Shown: positions 44,042-53,700 of the stretch, piece after piece
Layout: each line of letters begins with the position of its first letter
How positions within the stretch are numbered: the stretch's first letter is position 1
DNA from: Verrucomicrobiota bacterium
GTDB taxonomy: Bacteria; Verrucomicrobiota; Verrucomicrobiia; Verrucomicrobiales; Akkermansiaceae
Length of the DNA stretch: 64,000 nucleotides
Assembly: GCA_004293445.1 (NCBI GenBank)
Contig: RDYP01000003.1
Location: forward strand, 248,001-312,000
Reading direction: 5' to 3'
Program-made: the position numbers and the translations under genes
The notes under the pieces: model-generated
Database searches by the model: none
What the model was told of the DNA's origin: nothing
Seen by the model: only the letters and a program-made list of their open reading frames with translations

Positions 44042-44929
44042 ATGAAGAGCTTGAGGGACATCGGTGAGGACGCATTGATCCGTCGTATCTTGCGCGGTTT
44101 CCCAGGTGGGCCGCGGCTTGTGGTCGGTCCTGGGGACGATTGCGCGGTGGTCGATTTGGGGCGGGGCCCGCTGCGCTTGTTGAAGACCGACGCACTGGTC
44201 GAGGGCGTGCATTTCCTGCCTGAGACACCCGCGGAAAAGGTGGGGTGGAAATCGGTGGCCCGGGTGCTCAGTGACTTCGCGGCGATGGGCGGGGCACCGG
44301 AGCATGTTTTGGTGACGGTGGCGGTCGATGCGGGGCGGCCGCTCGCTTGGATGGACGGCTTGTATCGTGGCATCCGCAAATGCTTGAGCCGTCACGGTGG
44401 CGTGTTGGCGGGCGGGGAGACTTGCCGACTGCCGACGGGTGCCGTGATTTCCGTCGCCGGGGAAGGTCGCGTCGGGCGTCGAGAACTGGTGCTTCGTTCC
44501 GGCGGCAAGCCCGGGGATTTGCTGCTGGTGACGGGTCGGCTCGGCGGTTCGATCGCTGGCAAGCATCTCTCGTTCACCCCGCGTCTTGCCGAAGCCGCCT
44601 GGCTGGTTCGCGAGTTGCGGCCGAGTGCGATGATGGATTTGTCCGATGGCTTGGCGAAGGATTTACCGCGCCTTGCCGAGGCAAGTGGCTGTGGTTTTGA
44701 GCTCGGCGAGCTACCGAAGAATCCCGGATGCACTCGCGAGCAGGCCCTCGCCGATGGTGAGGACTACGAGCTCCTGCTGAGCGTCTCGCCTCGTCGTTGG
44801 CGCGCTGCCTCCGCCGCATGGTCGGCCGCCTTTCCCCGCTTGCCGCTCACCGTGATCGGGCGCCTCCGCGAAGCGGGCATCGCCCCGCAGCTCGCCGGCG
44901 GATGGGATCATTTCTCACCTTCATCATGA
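44042..44929 (+). CDS. thiL: Thiamine-monophosphate kinase
   Basis: A 295-residue enzyme making thiamine diphosphate. It begins MKSLRDIGEDALIRRIL. ATP/Mg motifs VGPGDDCAVV, KTDALVEGVHF, SDFAAMGG, GGETCR, MMDLSDGLAKDLPRLA and ALADGEDYELLLSV match the family. ATG 44042 was chosen over the earlier in-frame start at 43973 because the family begins at this point. The last bases overlap the next gene by 4 (ATGA), indicating translational coupling. Confidence 0.93.
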   Translation: MKSLRDIGEDALIRRILRGFPGGPRLVVGPGDDCAVVDLGRGPLRLLKTDALVEGVHFLPETPAEKVGWKSVARVLSDFAAMGGAPEHVLVTVAVDAGRPLAWMDGLYRGIRKCLSRHGGVLAGGETCRLPTGAVISVAGEGRVGRRELVLRSGGKPGDLLLVTGRLGGSIAGKHLSFTPRLAEAAWLVRELRPSAMMDLSDGLAKDLPRLAEASGCGFELGELPKNPGCTREQALADGEDYELLLSVSPRRWRAASAAWSAAFPRLPLTVIGRLREAGIAPQLAGGWDHFSPSS

Positions 44930-45315
44930 AATCCCTGATCGAAACCTACTACGCCGCCTTCAACACGGGCGATCGCGAAGCCCTGCTCGCCTTGCTGGCG
45001 GACGATGTCGTGCACGAGGTCAACGAAGGTGCGCCTGAACTTGGCAAGGAGGCTTTCCGCTCCTTCCTCGCCCGAATGGATCGCTGCTACCGCGAAACGG
45101 TCGAGGACCTCGTCATCTTCACCGGTCCGGAGCATCGCGCCGCTGCGGAATTTTTCATCCGGGGAGAATATCTCGTCACCGATGAAGGCCTGCCGGAAGC
45201 CCGCGGTCAGCATTACCACCTGCGGGTCGGTGCGTTTTTCGAGGCTCGCGGTCGAAAAATCACCCGGGTGACCAACTACTACAATCTCCACAACTGGCTT
45301 GGCATGGTCCGTTGA
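44926..45315 (+). CDS. SnoaL/NTF2-like fold protein
   Basis: A 129-residue single-domain protein (MKSLIETYYAAFNTGDREALLALLADDVVHEVN...). The helix-then-curved-sheet pattern and the RVTNYYNLHNWLGMV end match NTF2-like steroid-isomerase-type proteins. Substrate unknown. Start overlaps the thiL stop by 4 bases. Confidence 0.8.
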   Translation: MKSLIETYYAAFNTGDREALLALLADDVVHEVNEGAPELGKEAFRSFLARMDRCYRETVEDLVIFTGPEHRAAAEFFIRGEYLVTDEGLPEARGQHYHLRVGAFFEARGRKITRVTNYYNLHNWLGMVR

Positions 45316-45364
45316 CCCGAAAGAACTCCTTCGCCGCATTCGTTAGATTCACAAAGCAAGCTCC

Positions 45365-46042
45365 ATGAAGTCCACGATTCTCTCCCTTCTGTTCGCCGCC
45401 ACCGCACTCCACGCTGGCGAGACCTCCTTGTTCAACGGCAAAGACCTCAGCGGATGGGAGGGCAATCCCAAGCTCTGGTCGGTTGAGGATGGCGCCATCA
45501 CCGGCCGCACTGCCGACGTCGGTGACACGAAGATCGGCCACAATACTTTCCTCGTCTGGAAAGACGGCACGGTCGCCGACTTTGAACTCAGCTTCCAATA
45601 CCGCATCGAGAAGGGGAATAGCGGCGTCCAGTATCGCTCGAAGCAGCTCGATCCCGGGCCTTTCGGTCCCATCGTCAGCGGCTATCAGGCGGACTTCGAG
45701 GCGGGCAAGACCTACAGCGGCATTCTTTACGAAGAGCGCGGTCGTGGCATCCTCGCCCAGCGCGGTCAGAAAACAGAGATCGGCACCGATGGCAAACCGG
45801 TCGTCACCGGCAGCGTCGGCGACAGCGCGGAAATCCAGGCCGCCATCAAGGATGAGCAGTGGAACGACTACAAGATCGTCGCGAAGGGCAATCGCGTGCA
45901 GCATTTCATCAATGGCAAGCAAAGCATCGACGTCACCGATCTGGATGCGAAGGCTCCGAAGGATGGCATCCTCGCGCTCCAAATCCATGCCGGTCCGGCG
46001 ATGGTCGTGCAATTCAAGGCGCTCGTCCTCAAGACCGACTGA
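45365..46042 (+). CDS. Secreted DUF1080 (3-keto-disaccharide hydrolase-type) protein
   Basis: A 225-residue protein with a signal peptide (MKSTILSLLFAATALHAGE). DUF1080 marks: SLFNGKDLSGWEGN, LWSVEDGAITGR, DFELSFQYRIEKGNSGVQYRS and WNDYKIVAKGNRVQHFINGK. The jelly-roll fold is common in Verrucomicrobia and Planctomycetes and includes 3-ketoglycoside hydrolases. It starts 49 bases after the SnoaL gene. Confidence 0.85.
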   Translation: MKSTILSLLFAATALHAGETSLFNGKDLSGWEGNPKLWSVEDGAITGRTADVGDTKIGHNTFLVWKDGTVADFELSFQYRIEKGNSGVQYRSKQLDPGPFGPIVSGYQADFEAGKTYSGILYEERGRGILAQRGQKTEIGTDGKPVVTGSVGDSAEIQAAIKDEQWNDYKIVAKGNRVQHFINGKQSIDVTDLDAKAPKDGILALQIHAGPAMVVQFKALVLKTD

Positions 46043-46093
46043 GCCAGGCTTTTCGCCATCGCCAAAACAGCCGGGCCGCGCCATGGTCCCATC

Positions 46094-47110
46094 GTGATCT
46101 CACGCCGCAAGATCAAGTATCCGGTCTCCGCGCCGCTGCGCCAGTATCTCTACCACTTCGACCGTCTTCGCGACATCCCGCTGGTCTATGACGACCTGAC
46201 GCGCTTCGCCGGTTCGATGCCCTACGAGGACCCGCGCGGCAAGGAGACGCTTTGGCTCACCGTTTTTTATCCGCGTGAGCTGATGGAAGAGCTGCGGCCC
46301 AAGCTCACCAAGATCTACGCCGAGCTGAAAATTGGTGGCGATACCGACCTCCACGAGCACCTCACGGTGGACCGGATCGATTTCGGAGAGTTCGGAAATT
46401 CCCGCCCTTTTCGAATCCGCGTCACCAATCTCTACAACGACAACTCTGACTACTTTTACGTTAAGCAGGCCGACGCGTCGCGCATTTATGGCCTGGAGTT
46501 GGAACACGTCCTTTCGCCGAATCGCATCAACTATCTCGTCAATGGCAACACCCTGATCGAGGAGCACATCGCGGGTGTCCCCGGCGATGCCTTCCTGAAA
46601 AATCACCTGCCGCGACCGGAACTCAACCGCGTCCGCATCGCCAAGGAGTTCACCAAATTCAACGAACGCTGCTTCATCCGCCTGCTCGGCGACATGCGCA
46701 GCGTCAACTACGTGGTCGACATCACGCCGGACTTCGAGGAGGTGCAGTATCGCGTCCGCCCGATCGACTTCGACCAGCAAAGTTACGAACGCCGCGGTAA
46801 GACCTACCTCGCCTACCGTTTCGACTCGAACAAAACGGTCACCAAGCTCGCCTTCGACGTGCTCAATCGGAAAACCATCCAGCAATACGTCGCCGAAGAG
46901 CGCTCGCAGATGACCCGCCGCGCCAAGGTCGAGGATACCCGGCTGCGCGCCCTGCTCGGCGTGATGCGCCGCGACGAGCTGGCCCCGCGCGACCATGTCC
47001 TCTCGCTCGCCGCCGACCTCGAGAAGTTCCACGGCACCGATGTCTTCCACGACTGCGCCACCATGGGCGAGCTCACTGCCGCCCACATTTCGTTGATGCT
47101 CGACCTCTAG
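46094..47110 (+). CDS. Conserved-looking protein of unknown function
   Basis: A 338-residue soluble protein with GTG start (ISRRKIKYPVSAPLRQYLYHF). It has well-formed secondary structure and normal high-GC coding bias. Distinctive blocks are LVNGNTLIEEHIAGVPGDAF, RIAKEFTKFNERCFIRLLGD and VQYRVRPIDFDQQSYERR, then a helical C-terminus. The NTLIEEHIAG and IDFDQ spacing faintly recalls kinase-like folds, but no catalytic loop can be defended. No signal peptide or membrane helix is visible. Confidence 0.75.
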   Translation: MISRRKIKYPVSAPLRQYLYHFDRLRDIPLVYDDLTRFAGSMPYEDPRGKETLWLTVFYPRELMEELRPKLTKIYAELKIGGDTDLHEHLTVDRIDFGEFGNSRPFRIRVTNLYNDNSDYFYVKQADASRIYGLELEHVLSPNRINYLVNGNTLIEEHIAGVPGDAFLKNHLPRPELNRVRIAKEFTKFNERCFIRLLGDMRSVNYVVDITPDFEEVQYRVRPIDFDQQSYERRGKTYLAYRFDSNKTVTKLAFDVLNRKTIQQYVAEERSQMTRRAKVEDTRLRALLGVMRRDELAPRDHVLSLAADLEKFHGTDVFHDCATMGELTAAHISLMLDL

Positions 47111-47188
47111 TTCGCTGCGGCATTTTTCCCCGTGGTCGCATGCGATCCTGCTTGTGCCAAGATCGCCACCTCATGAAATCTTCTTTCC

Positions 47189-49387
47189 ATGACGCGCCGC
47201 GCCTTTTCCGTCCCGCTCCGCCTCGCCGGGCTCCTGGCCTTGCTCTCGGCAGCCGCCGCGGCTCCCGGCAATCTGGCCGCCACGGCGAAGGTCCGGGCCT
47301 CCAGCGAGAACGCGGCCTACCCCGCGAGGTTCGCGGTCGACGGGGTGGTCTCCGATGCTTCGCGCTGGCTCGCCGCCGCGGGTGAAGACGCCTCCTTCCT
47401 CGAGTTGGAATTTGCCGCGCCAGTCGACATCGGCGCGGTCGACATCTACAGCGGCTGGGAGGACCAGCCGGGCTTGGCGGAGATCGAAGTCGACGTTCGC
47501 GGCCGCGGCATGTGGCTGGAAACCCCGGCCGGCAAGGTGGGCGGCAACCGGGCGAACCACCGCCGGCTGCCGATCGAAGCGAAAGCGGTCCAAGGATTGC
47601 GGTTGAAATTGGCGGCCGGCGAGCTCGGGAAAATCCGCGAAATCGCCCTTTACTCCGACCCCGCCATCCCGCCGGGCACGGGACTTCGCGGCGATCGCAT
47701 GCCGCCGCCTGCTCTGCCTCGGGACGCGCACCTCGTCGCACTCAACCAGATCGGATTCGAGACAAGCCGGCCGAAGCGTTTTACCGCGCCGATTTCGCCG
47801 GATGGCAGCATCTTCCTCGTCCGTCCGGCCGACGGAGGTAAGGCTCTGTTTCGCGGCAGCATCCAAGGCGGTATCGGCGATTTCTCGGCCTTTCAGCCCC
47901 CGGCTTCCATCGATCGCTTCGTTGTCGAAATATCCGGAGGACCGCTGGCGGTCGGCGTCTCCGATCCCTTTTTGATTCGCCCGAAGCTCTGGCAGGAGCA
48001 GTTCTGGCAGCCCGCCGTCGATTTCCTCATCGATAGCCGCAGCGTGATCGGCACCCACCCCAGCGCCTTCGGTGGTTGCCCGTGGCGCGACGGCAATTAC
48101 TACGATGCCATTCTGCCCTCGCTGGTCCTTTTCCATCTCGCCGATCCCGCGCGGATCGCCGCTATGCCGCGGCAGATCGATTGGGAAGTCGACAAGCGCC
48201 GCGTGTTCGATCCGAACTTCCGCTTCGACCCGAAAAACCCTGAAAGCCAGGGCGTGGTGGAAGCTGTCCGCCGTTACTACAGCGAGCTCGAGCCTCCCGC
48301 GCCCGAGGCCCCCGACGTGGTCAAGCTCCTTCACTGGGGTGCTGGCTTCTATCTGATGAAGCCCGAAACCAAAGACCCGATGGGCGATCCCGAACGCCGC
48401 CAAATCCACGCACAAACCGTCGAGCAGATCGCCTACGTGGTATGGGCCTGGCCGGCTTTCGAAAAATGGCTGCCGGTATCCTTTTACGAGCGCTGCCGGG
48501 ATTTCTGCTTCGCCCACTGGGACAAATCGCTGGCCGTCGATCCATGGTGGGACCCTGCTGGCTATGACGCTCCGCCGCAGGGTGCCAATCCGATGGCTGG
48601 TCGCCTTCACCCCTACAAAGGTCGCCACGCGCCCGGGCACTCGATTGTGCCGAATCTGCTGATGCACGAGATCGCCCTCCGCGAAGGCCGTCGCGATGCG
48701 CATCGTTACCTCGCCGCGGCCTCCGCTCAGGCGGCCTACATCGTCGAGAAGCTCGACTGGGCCGACCCCCGCACGACCAAGGGCCACCGAATGAGCGAGC
48801 ATCGGACCATCCCCAATCTTGTCTGGCTGCTCCAGTCCCATCCGGACGCCGCTCCGCCCGGGCTTCGGGAGAAAATCCGCGCCTGGGCCGAAGTCGCGAC
48901 CCGCCGCTCCGACAATCTTTGGGATTTCCGCCGCTATGACGATGCCGAGCACTGGACCATCCCCAAGCTCAACGACGTCGGCAATTGGCTCTCCACCCCC
49001 GCCATCGCGCTGGCTGCTTCGCGGGTCATCGACGATCCCCTGCTAAAATCACGCATGCAGGAACTGGCCGTCTCCCATGCCGATTTCGTCTTCGGTCGCA
49101 ATCCCCGCCTCGCCGCCGCTCCCCACCTCCCTGAGATGGGTTTCCCGGAAATCGAGCGCGGCTGGCCCGTCGGTCACAAGCTCGACGTCTGCGCCCGTCT
49201 GGAACTTTGCCGGGGTTCGATCTCTTCCGGACCCGGCAGCGAAATGTTTCCCTTTCACCCCGAGGCGCCCTTTCGCCATGCCGAAGGCTGGGTGAATTAC
49301 GGGGCCGCCTGGTGTCTGAGCTTGGCCTACTTCGAGTTCGATCGGACCGACCGCATGCCCGCTCAAGGTTTGCCGCGCTTGCGATAA
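47189..49387 (+). CDS. Secreted GH9-like glycoside hydrolase with discoidin-like N-terminal module
   Basis: A 732-residue protein with a signal peptide (RLAGLLALLSAAAAAPG). About residues 30-160 form an F5/8-C-like module (ASSENAAYPARFAVDGVV, FLELEFAAPVDIGAVDIY). An Ig-like CelD_N-type strand set follows (VALNQIGFETSRPKRF, DPFLI). A large helical domain comes next (QPAVDFLIDSRSVIG, CPWRDGNYYDAILP, VFGRNPRLAAAPH), ending with GWVNYGAAWCLSLAYFE. This is the GH9 arrangement of Ig plus (alpha/alpha)6 barrel, but I cannot place both catalytic acids. The last 25 bases overlap the 3' end of the converging regulator gene. Confidence 0.75.
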   Translation: MTRRAFSVPLRLAGLLALLSAAAAAPGNLAATAKVRASSENAAYPARFAVDGVVSDASRWLAAAGEDASFLELEFAAPVDIGAVDIYSGWEDQPGLAEIEVDVRGRGMWLETPAGKVGGNRANHRRLPIEAKAVQGLRLKLAAGELGKIREIALYSDPAIPPGTGLRGDRMPPPALPRDAHLVALNQIGFETSRPKRFTAPISPDGSIFLVRPADGGKALFRGSIQGGIGDFSAFQPPASIDRFVVEISGGPLAVGVSDPFLIRPKLWQEQFWQPAVDFLIDSRSVIGTHPSAFGGCPWRDGNYYDAILPSLVLFHLADPARIAAMPRQIDWEVDKRRVFDPNFRFDPKNPESQGVVEAVRRYYSELEPPAPEAPDVVKLLHWGAGFYLMKPETKDPMGDPERRQIHAQTVEQIAYVVWAWPAFEKWLPVSFYERCRDFCFAHWDKSLAVDPWWDPAGYDAPPQGANPMAGRLHPYKGRHAPGHSIVPNLLMHEIALREGRRDAHRYLAAASAQAAYIVEKLDWADPRTTKGHRMSEHRTIPNLVWLLQSHPDAAPPGLREKIRAWAEVATRRSDNLWDFRRYDDAEHWTIPKLNDVGNWLSTPAIALAASRVIDDPLLKSRMQELAVSHADFVFGRNPRLAAAPHLPEMGFPEIERGWPVGHKLDVCARLELCRGSISSGPGSEMFPFHPEAPFRHAEGWVNYGAAWCLSLAYFEFDRTDRMPAQGLPRLR

Positions 49388-50544
49388 TGCAGCGGCGCCA
49401 CGTTCAGGTGGGTCCGGAAAACCGATGCCATGTATTCCGCTGTGCTGAAGCCCGATTTTTCCGCCACCACCGATACCGGCAGCTCCGTGCGCTGCAAAAG
49501 TTCGATCGCCCGATCAATCCTCACCCGTCGGATCTCCGCGGCGGGCGAGCGTCCGAGCAGTTTGTTGAAACGCTGCTCCAGTGTCCGACGGCAAAGCCCC
49601 GCGTGATGGGCCACATCGTCCACCCGCATCGCGCGTGCCGGATCTTCGCGGATGAAACGCAAGGCCTTGACCAGTGCCTTGTCTTCGACGGCCAAGGTTT
49701 CGGTCGACTGCCGTGTCACCACGCCCAGCGGCGGGATCTGGACGTCCGCCGGAGCTTCGTCACCCGGCCACGTCATCATCAGATCCAGCTCGGCCGCCGC
49801 ACGATAGCCAATTTCCTCGGCGGCAGGATTCACCGCGGAAATGGGTACCGGGGCCACCTTGCAAAAGAGATCGTCGTCCGACCCGCTCATCACCGACACC
49901 TCCTCCGGGACCTTCAGCCCGGCGGCCGCACAGGCATAGAGCAGCTCCCGCGCGCTACTCGTGTTCCAAGTTAGTACCGCCACCGGTTTTGGCAGTGCAC
50001 GCAGCCAACGGGTCAGGCGAGAGACATCGATGGTCCACTCCGGCTCTTCCGTTCCCGGCGAAGGCTGGGCAGCGTAACCCGAGCAGGAGTATCCCGCTTC
50101 CTTCACGATTTCACGAAACGCCTGTTGATGGGCCGCGACATAATCCAACCCTAGGAGGCTGAAATACCCGAAATTCCGAAACCCACAATCGAGCAGATGC
50201 TCCGCCGCCATCCTCGCCGACTCTCCCTGGTCGGTCACCACCCGAGGGAAATCGACGCCCGGAAGTTCGATCCCCGACACGTTGATCACCGGCACCGCAA
50301 GCTGCTTGAGTTGCTCTGCCAGTTCCGGAAAGCCGACCCGCGCGATGACTCCATCACCTTTCCATCCCTGCGGTAGCCAGCGCCGCTGCTCGACCCCACG
50401 CGGCTCGACGAACAGCTGCCAGTCCGCATTCACCCGCTGATAGCGATGGACCCCTTCGATGATCCGCCTCCCCCAGCTGGTCGAGGTGTCGACCAATACG
50501 GCCACCCGCTTGGGATGCAATGTATTGGGTTTCGGATCGTTCAT
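49363..50544 (-). CDS. XylR-type transcription regulator (LacI-like sensor plus AraC DNA-binding domain)
   Basis: About 393 residues. The N-terminal periplasmic-binding-like sensor spans residues 10-275 (RVAVLVDTSTSWGRRIIEGVHRY, VPVINVSG, VVTDQGESARMAAEHLL, EVSVMSGSDDDLFC). The C-terminal AraC domain has two helix-turn-helices (MRVDDVAHHAGLCRRTLEQRF, LPVSVVAEKSGFSTAEYMASVFR). Such proteins sense sugars. It is divergent from the giant surface-protein gene and convergent with the GH9-like gene, so it is a candidate local regulator of both. ATG 50544 (MNDPKPN) is preferred over 50586. Confidence 0.87.
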   Translation of the reverse strand: MNDPKPNTLHPKRVAVLVDTSTSWGRRIIEGVHRYQRVNADWQLFVEPRGVEQRRWLPQGWKGDGVIARVGFPELAEQLKQLAVPVINVSGIELPGVDFPRVVTDQGESARMAAEHLLDCGFRNFGYFSLLGLDYVAAHQQAFREIVKEAGYSCSGYAAQPSPGTEEPEWTIDVSRLTRWLRALPKPVAVLTWNTSSARELLYACAAAGLKVPEEVSVMSGSDDDLFCKVAPVPISAVNPAAEEIGYRAAAELDLMMTWPGDEAPADVQIPPLGVVTRQSTETLAVEDKALVKALRFIREDPARAMRVDDVAHHAGLCRRTLEQRFNKLLGRSPAAEIRRVRIDRAIELLQRTELPVSVVAEKSGFSTAEYMASVFRTHLNVAPLHYRKRGKP

Positions 50545-50752
50545 GGGCTTGCGCGATTTCGCGATATCTTTGCGTCTTTTTACCATCCGACAAGATGGAT
50601 TTCCGGCCCCCTGCGCTACCCGGCAAAAATAGCCCGATGATGCGCAATGCGCTCTGGCCTTTCATGCCATCATATCGCTAATCTCAGCCCATTCTGGAAT
50701 TTCGATCGTTGCCCGAAAAATGTGACGTCCGGGTGAAGCCCCGGACTTTCCA
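50545..50752. promoter_or_regulatory. Divergent control region between the XylR-type regulator and the giant protein gene
   Basis: About 200 bases, AT-richer than its surroundings, separate the two divergent genes. It contains the palindrome GCGCAATGCGC (50642-50652) and an ATCATATCGCTAATCTC tract. Any operator role is inferred from position only. Confidence 0.3.
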
Positions 50753-53700
50753 GTGACTCAGCACCCGAGGATGCCTTTTTCCATGACCACGCCGCAAGCC
50801 GCCCGCACTCTTGTCGCCGCCACTTTCTTCGGTCATCTCGCTCCGCTTGCCTTCTCGCAAAGCACCTACGAGCAGCGCCACGATGCCTACTTCGACGACA
50901 TCTCCACGCGCAAAATCAATACGGGTCAAACCGACGGCCCCCACCGCGCCGGCCGAACCGGCTTCTGGACCACCCAAGGCAAACTCCAACGCGGTAACGA
51001 GTCGTCCGGCGTCTGGTCCAATCTGAGTGCGACCATTGCCAATGCCGACGGCTCGCCCGATGCCGGCGGTGCGAATGGCGGCTTCTCCGGTTGGCCGGGC
51101 ATGGATACTTACCTGCGCTGGCAGCACCGCTTCCCGCAGTCGATCAAGGACCAGTATTATACGGAATACACTACCATGCCGAACTACGGCAAGGGCTCCA
51201 CCCCGAATCAGCGCATCATGTGGGCCGCGGCCTGCAAGCTCGCCTGCGAAACCTGGGGCGTCCCCGCCGTCACTTCAGTCTCCAATGCCGCCAACCGCTA
51301 CGGCGACCCCACCGGCAAGGCCTACATGATGGCCATCTGCGACCGCACGGTGAAATACAACTTCGAGGAACGCTGGGCGAAACACTACCTGCAATACACT
51401 CTCGGCCCGCTTCGCTCCATCGCCGACCTCTCCACCGACGCGGAACTCGCCAACCGCGCCCGCATGACCTGGAACTGGGGCTGGATGGACATCGCGTCCT
51501 TCTCCTTCAAAGGCCGCTGGGCCATCCCCGCCGGCCGCGGATCGATGACTCAGGATGGAAATTCCAGCGATATCTCCGAGTTCGGTTCCTGGCTGATGTT
51601 CGAGGGCACCCCACGCGCCGGCACTCTCGATATGGACCAGTCGCTGCTCTACACGCAGCCGAAGGTCGGTCAGGCGCACCTCGTCACCCAGCCGCCGATC
51701 CTCCCGGAGATGTTAGAAGCGGCCACCGATCGCTCGAAGCCCTTCACTCGCCGCGGCATGGCCCGCGTCCACGAAACCCAGTTCGCCACGAGCCACGTCA
51801 CCAAGGATTGGGCGCTCTACAGCCAGCTCGAAGCCGACACCACGCTCAACGCCGACGGCACGCTCAAGATCAAGGATCTTAACAACAACGGCGTCCCATC
51901 CAACGACTGGTCCTCCGAGCGCTGGGCCGTGATATGGGATGAAACGGGCTCGGCGGGCCTGACGATGAAGCCGCCGACCGGTTACGGTTGGGCGCAGGGC
52001 AGCGGGCTCGGGCCGCACGAGGACGTGATGCAGCACGAGGGCACCCTCGTAGGGGTTATCAATTTCCCGACGGATTGGACGTGGAAATATACGCGCGATA
52101 ACGTGCCGATGAACACCACGGCGGTCATCAACGACTCCGCGACGACCGGGCGGCTTTTCCTGCACTACTCGAAAGTGCTCGTCGCCATCACCCGCAGCGA
52201 CATCGGCAATTTCAACCTCGGTGACGAATACACTTACAGCGACAAGCGCGGCTTCGCGGTCGAGTGCGCGTCGCTCAGCGAGTATCCGCAGGCCACGGCG
52301 GCGGAGCGGCTCGCGGCGTTCAAGGCCGACATCCTCGCACACCCGGCGGACACCTCACACGTCAACGACGCCACGCCCCGCATGATCTACACCACGCGCG
52401 CGGGCACGGTGCTCGACATCACGTGGGGCCAGGGCGGAAAAATCAACAACGACCCCGTGGACTACGAAGCCTGGCCGCTCCACGAATCCCCATGGGCCCG
52501 CCAGGACCAGATGGGCAACATGTGGGTCTTCGGCAAGGACCGCCACCTGCTCTGGAACTACAAGAACTGGACCGAGCGCTCCGACTACCGCCCCACCGCC
52601 ACCAACAGCGCGCCCGTCGTCGCCGCGAGCTCGGTCGATGTCGACCTCTCCACCCGCGTCACCGATACGGAAACCGCTTCCGCCGACCTCAATTACCGCA
52701 TCACCGGATCTAACAACGGCTCCGCCGTCATCCTGCCCGATGGCAAAACCGCGCGCTTCACCCCCGCCGCCAACATCGCCGGGGAAAGCAACTTCACCTT
52801 CAGCGCCGGCGGCGAATTTCCCGACCAGCGCTTCGTTTTCCACTACGACTACGAACAGGCCGACCCGCTCGCAGGCGGTATCGTCAAGGACCAGTCCACC
52901 AACGATCGCCATGCCACCGCCAGTGTCGGCGGCGTCGCCTCTCTCACAGGCGAGGCCGATATCCCCGCCACCCTCGGCACCGACAGCACGAAGTCGCTGC
53001 GCGTCCTCTCCACCAACTTCGGCTCCGCCAAACTCTCGCGCCAGATCCACCCGGCCACGCTGAACTTCTCCAACCACGACTGGACCTTCGCCACCTGGTT
53101 CAAGCGCGCCAGTTACGCCGACGAGGACTTCCTCTTCTACATCGGCAACAGCGACGGCAACAGCGGCAGCGTGGACGAACTCCAGCTCTTCCTTCCCGCC
53201 CAATCGAAGACGCTCTCGCTCCGCCACTGGACCGCCGCCAATGTCCTCGATGTCAATCTCGCCACCAGCGCCACCGTCAACGCCGGCGAGTGGCACCACG
53301 TCGCCGTCCAATACGACCGCACGTCCTTCAACACCGGCGTGGTGAAACTCTACCTCGATGGCGAACTTGCCGCCACCACCGCTCCGATCACTTTCGCCCT
53401 CAACCAGACCGGCCCGGTTTTCATCGGCGGCCCAGCGCTCAACACGGCGCTCACCCGCAATTTCAACGGCTGGCTCGACGACACCGTCCTCGCCCGCGGC
53501 GAACTTGCCGCCGATGAAATCCAGGCCCTCGCCACCGCCACCGCCTCCCACCTCGGCGGGGTGAAACTCGAGCAAACCGTCCGCGTCATCGCCAGCCCGC
53601 TACCCCCCGCCTCGCTTGCCGCCACCGCGTCTAACAACACCATCCAGCTCACCTGGTCCGCCAGCAGCGGGGCGGCCAGCTACACCGTGAAGCGCGCCAC

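Noticed and set aside
47171-48952. Long leftward open frame opposite the GH9-like gene
   Set aside because: Antisense shadow; no signal or domain, while the plus strand has a signal peptide and discoidin-like module.
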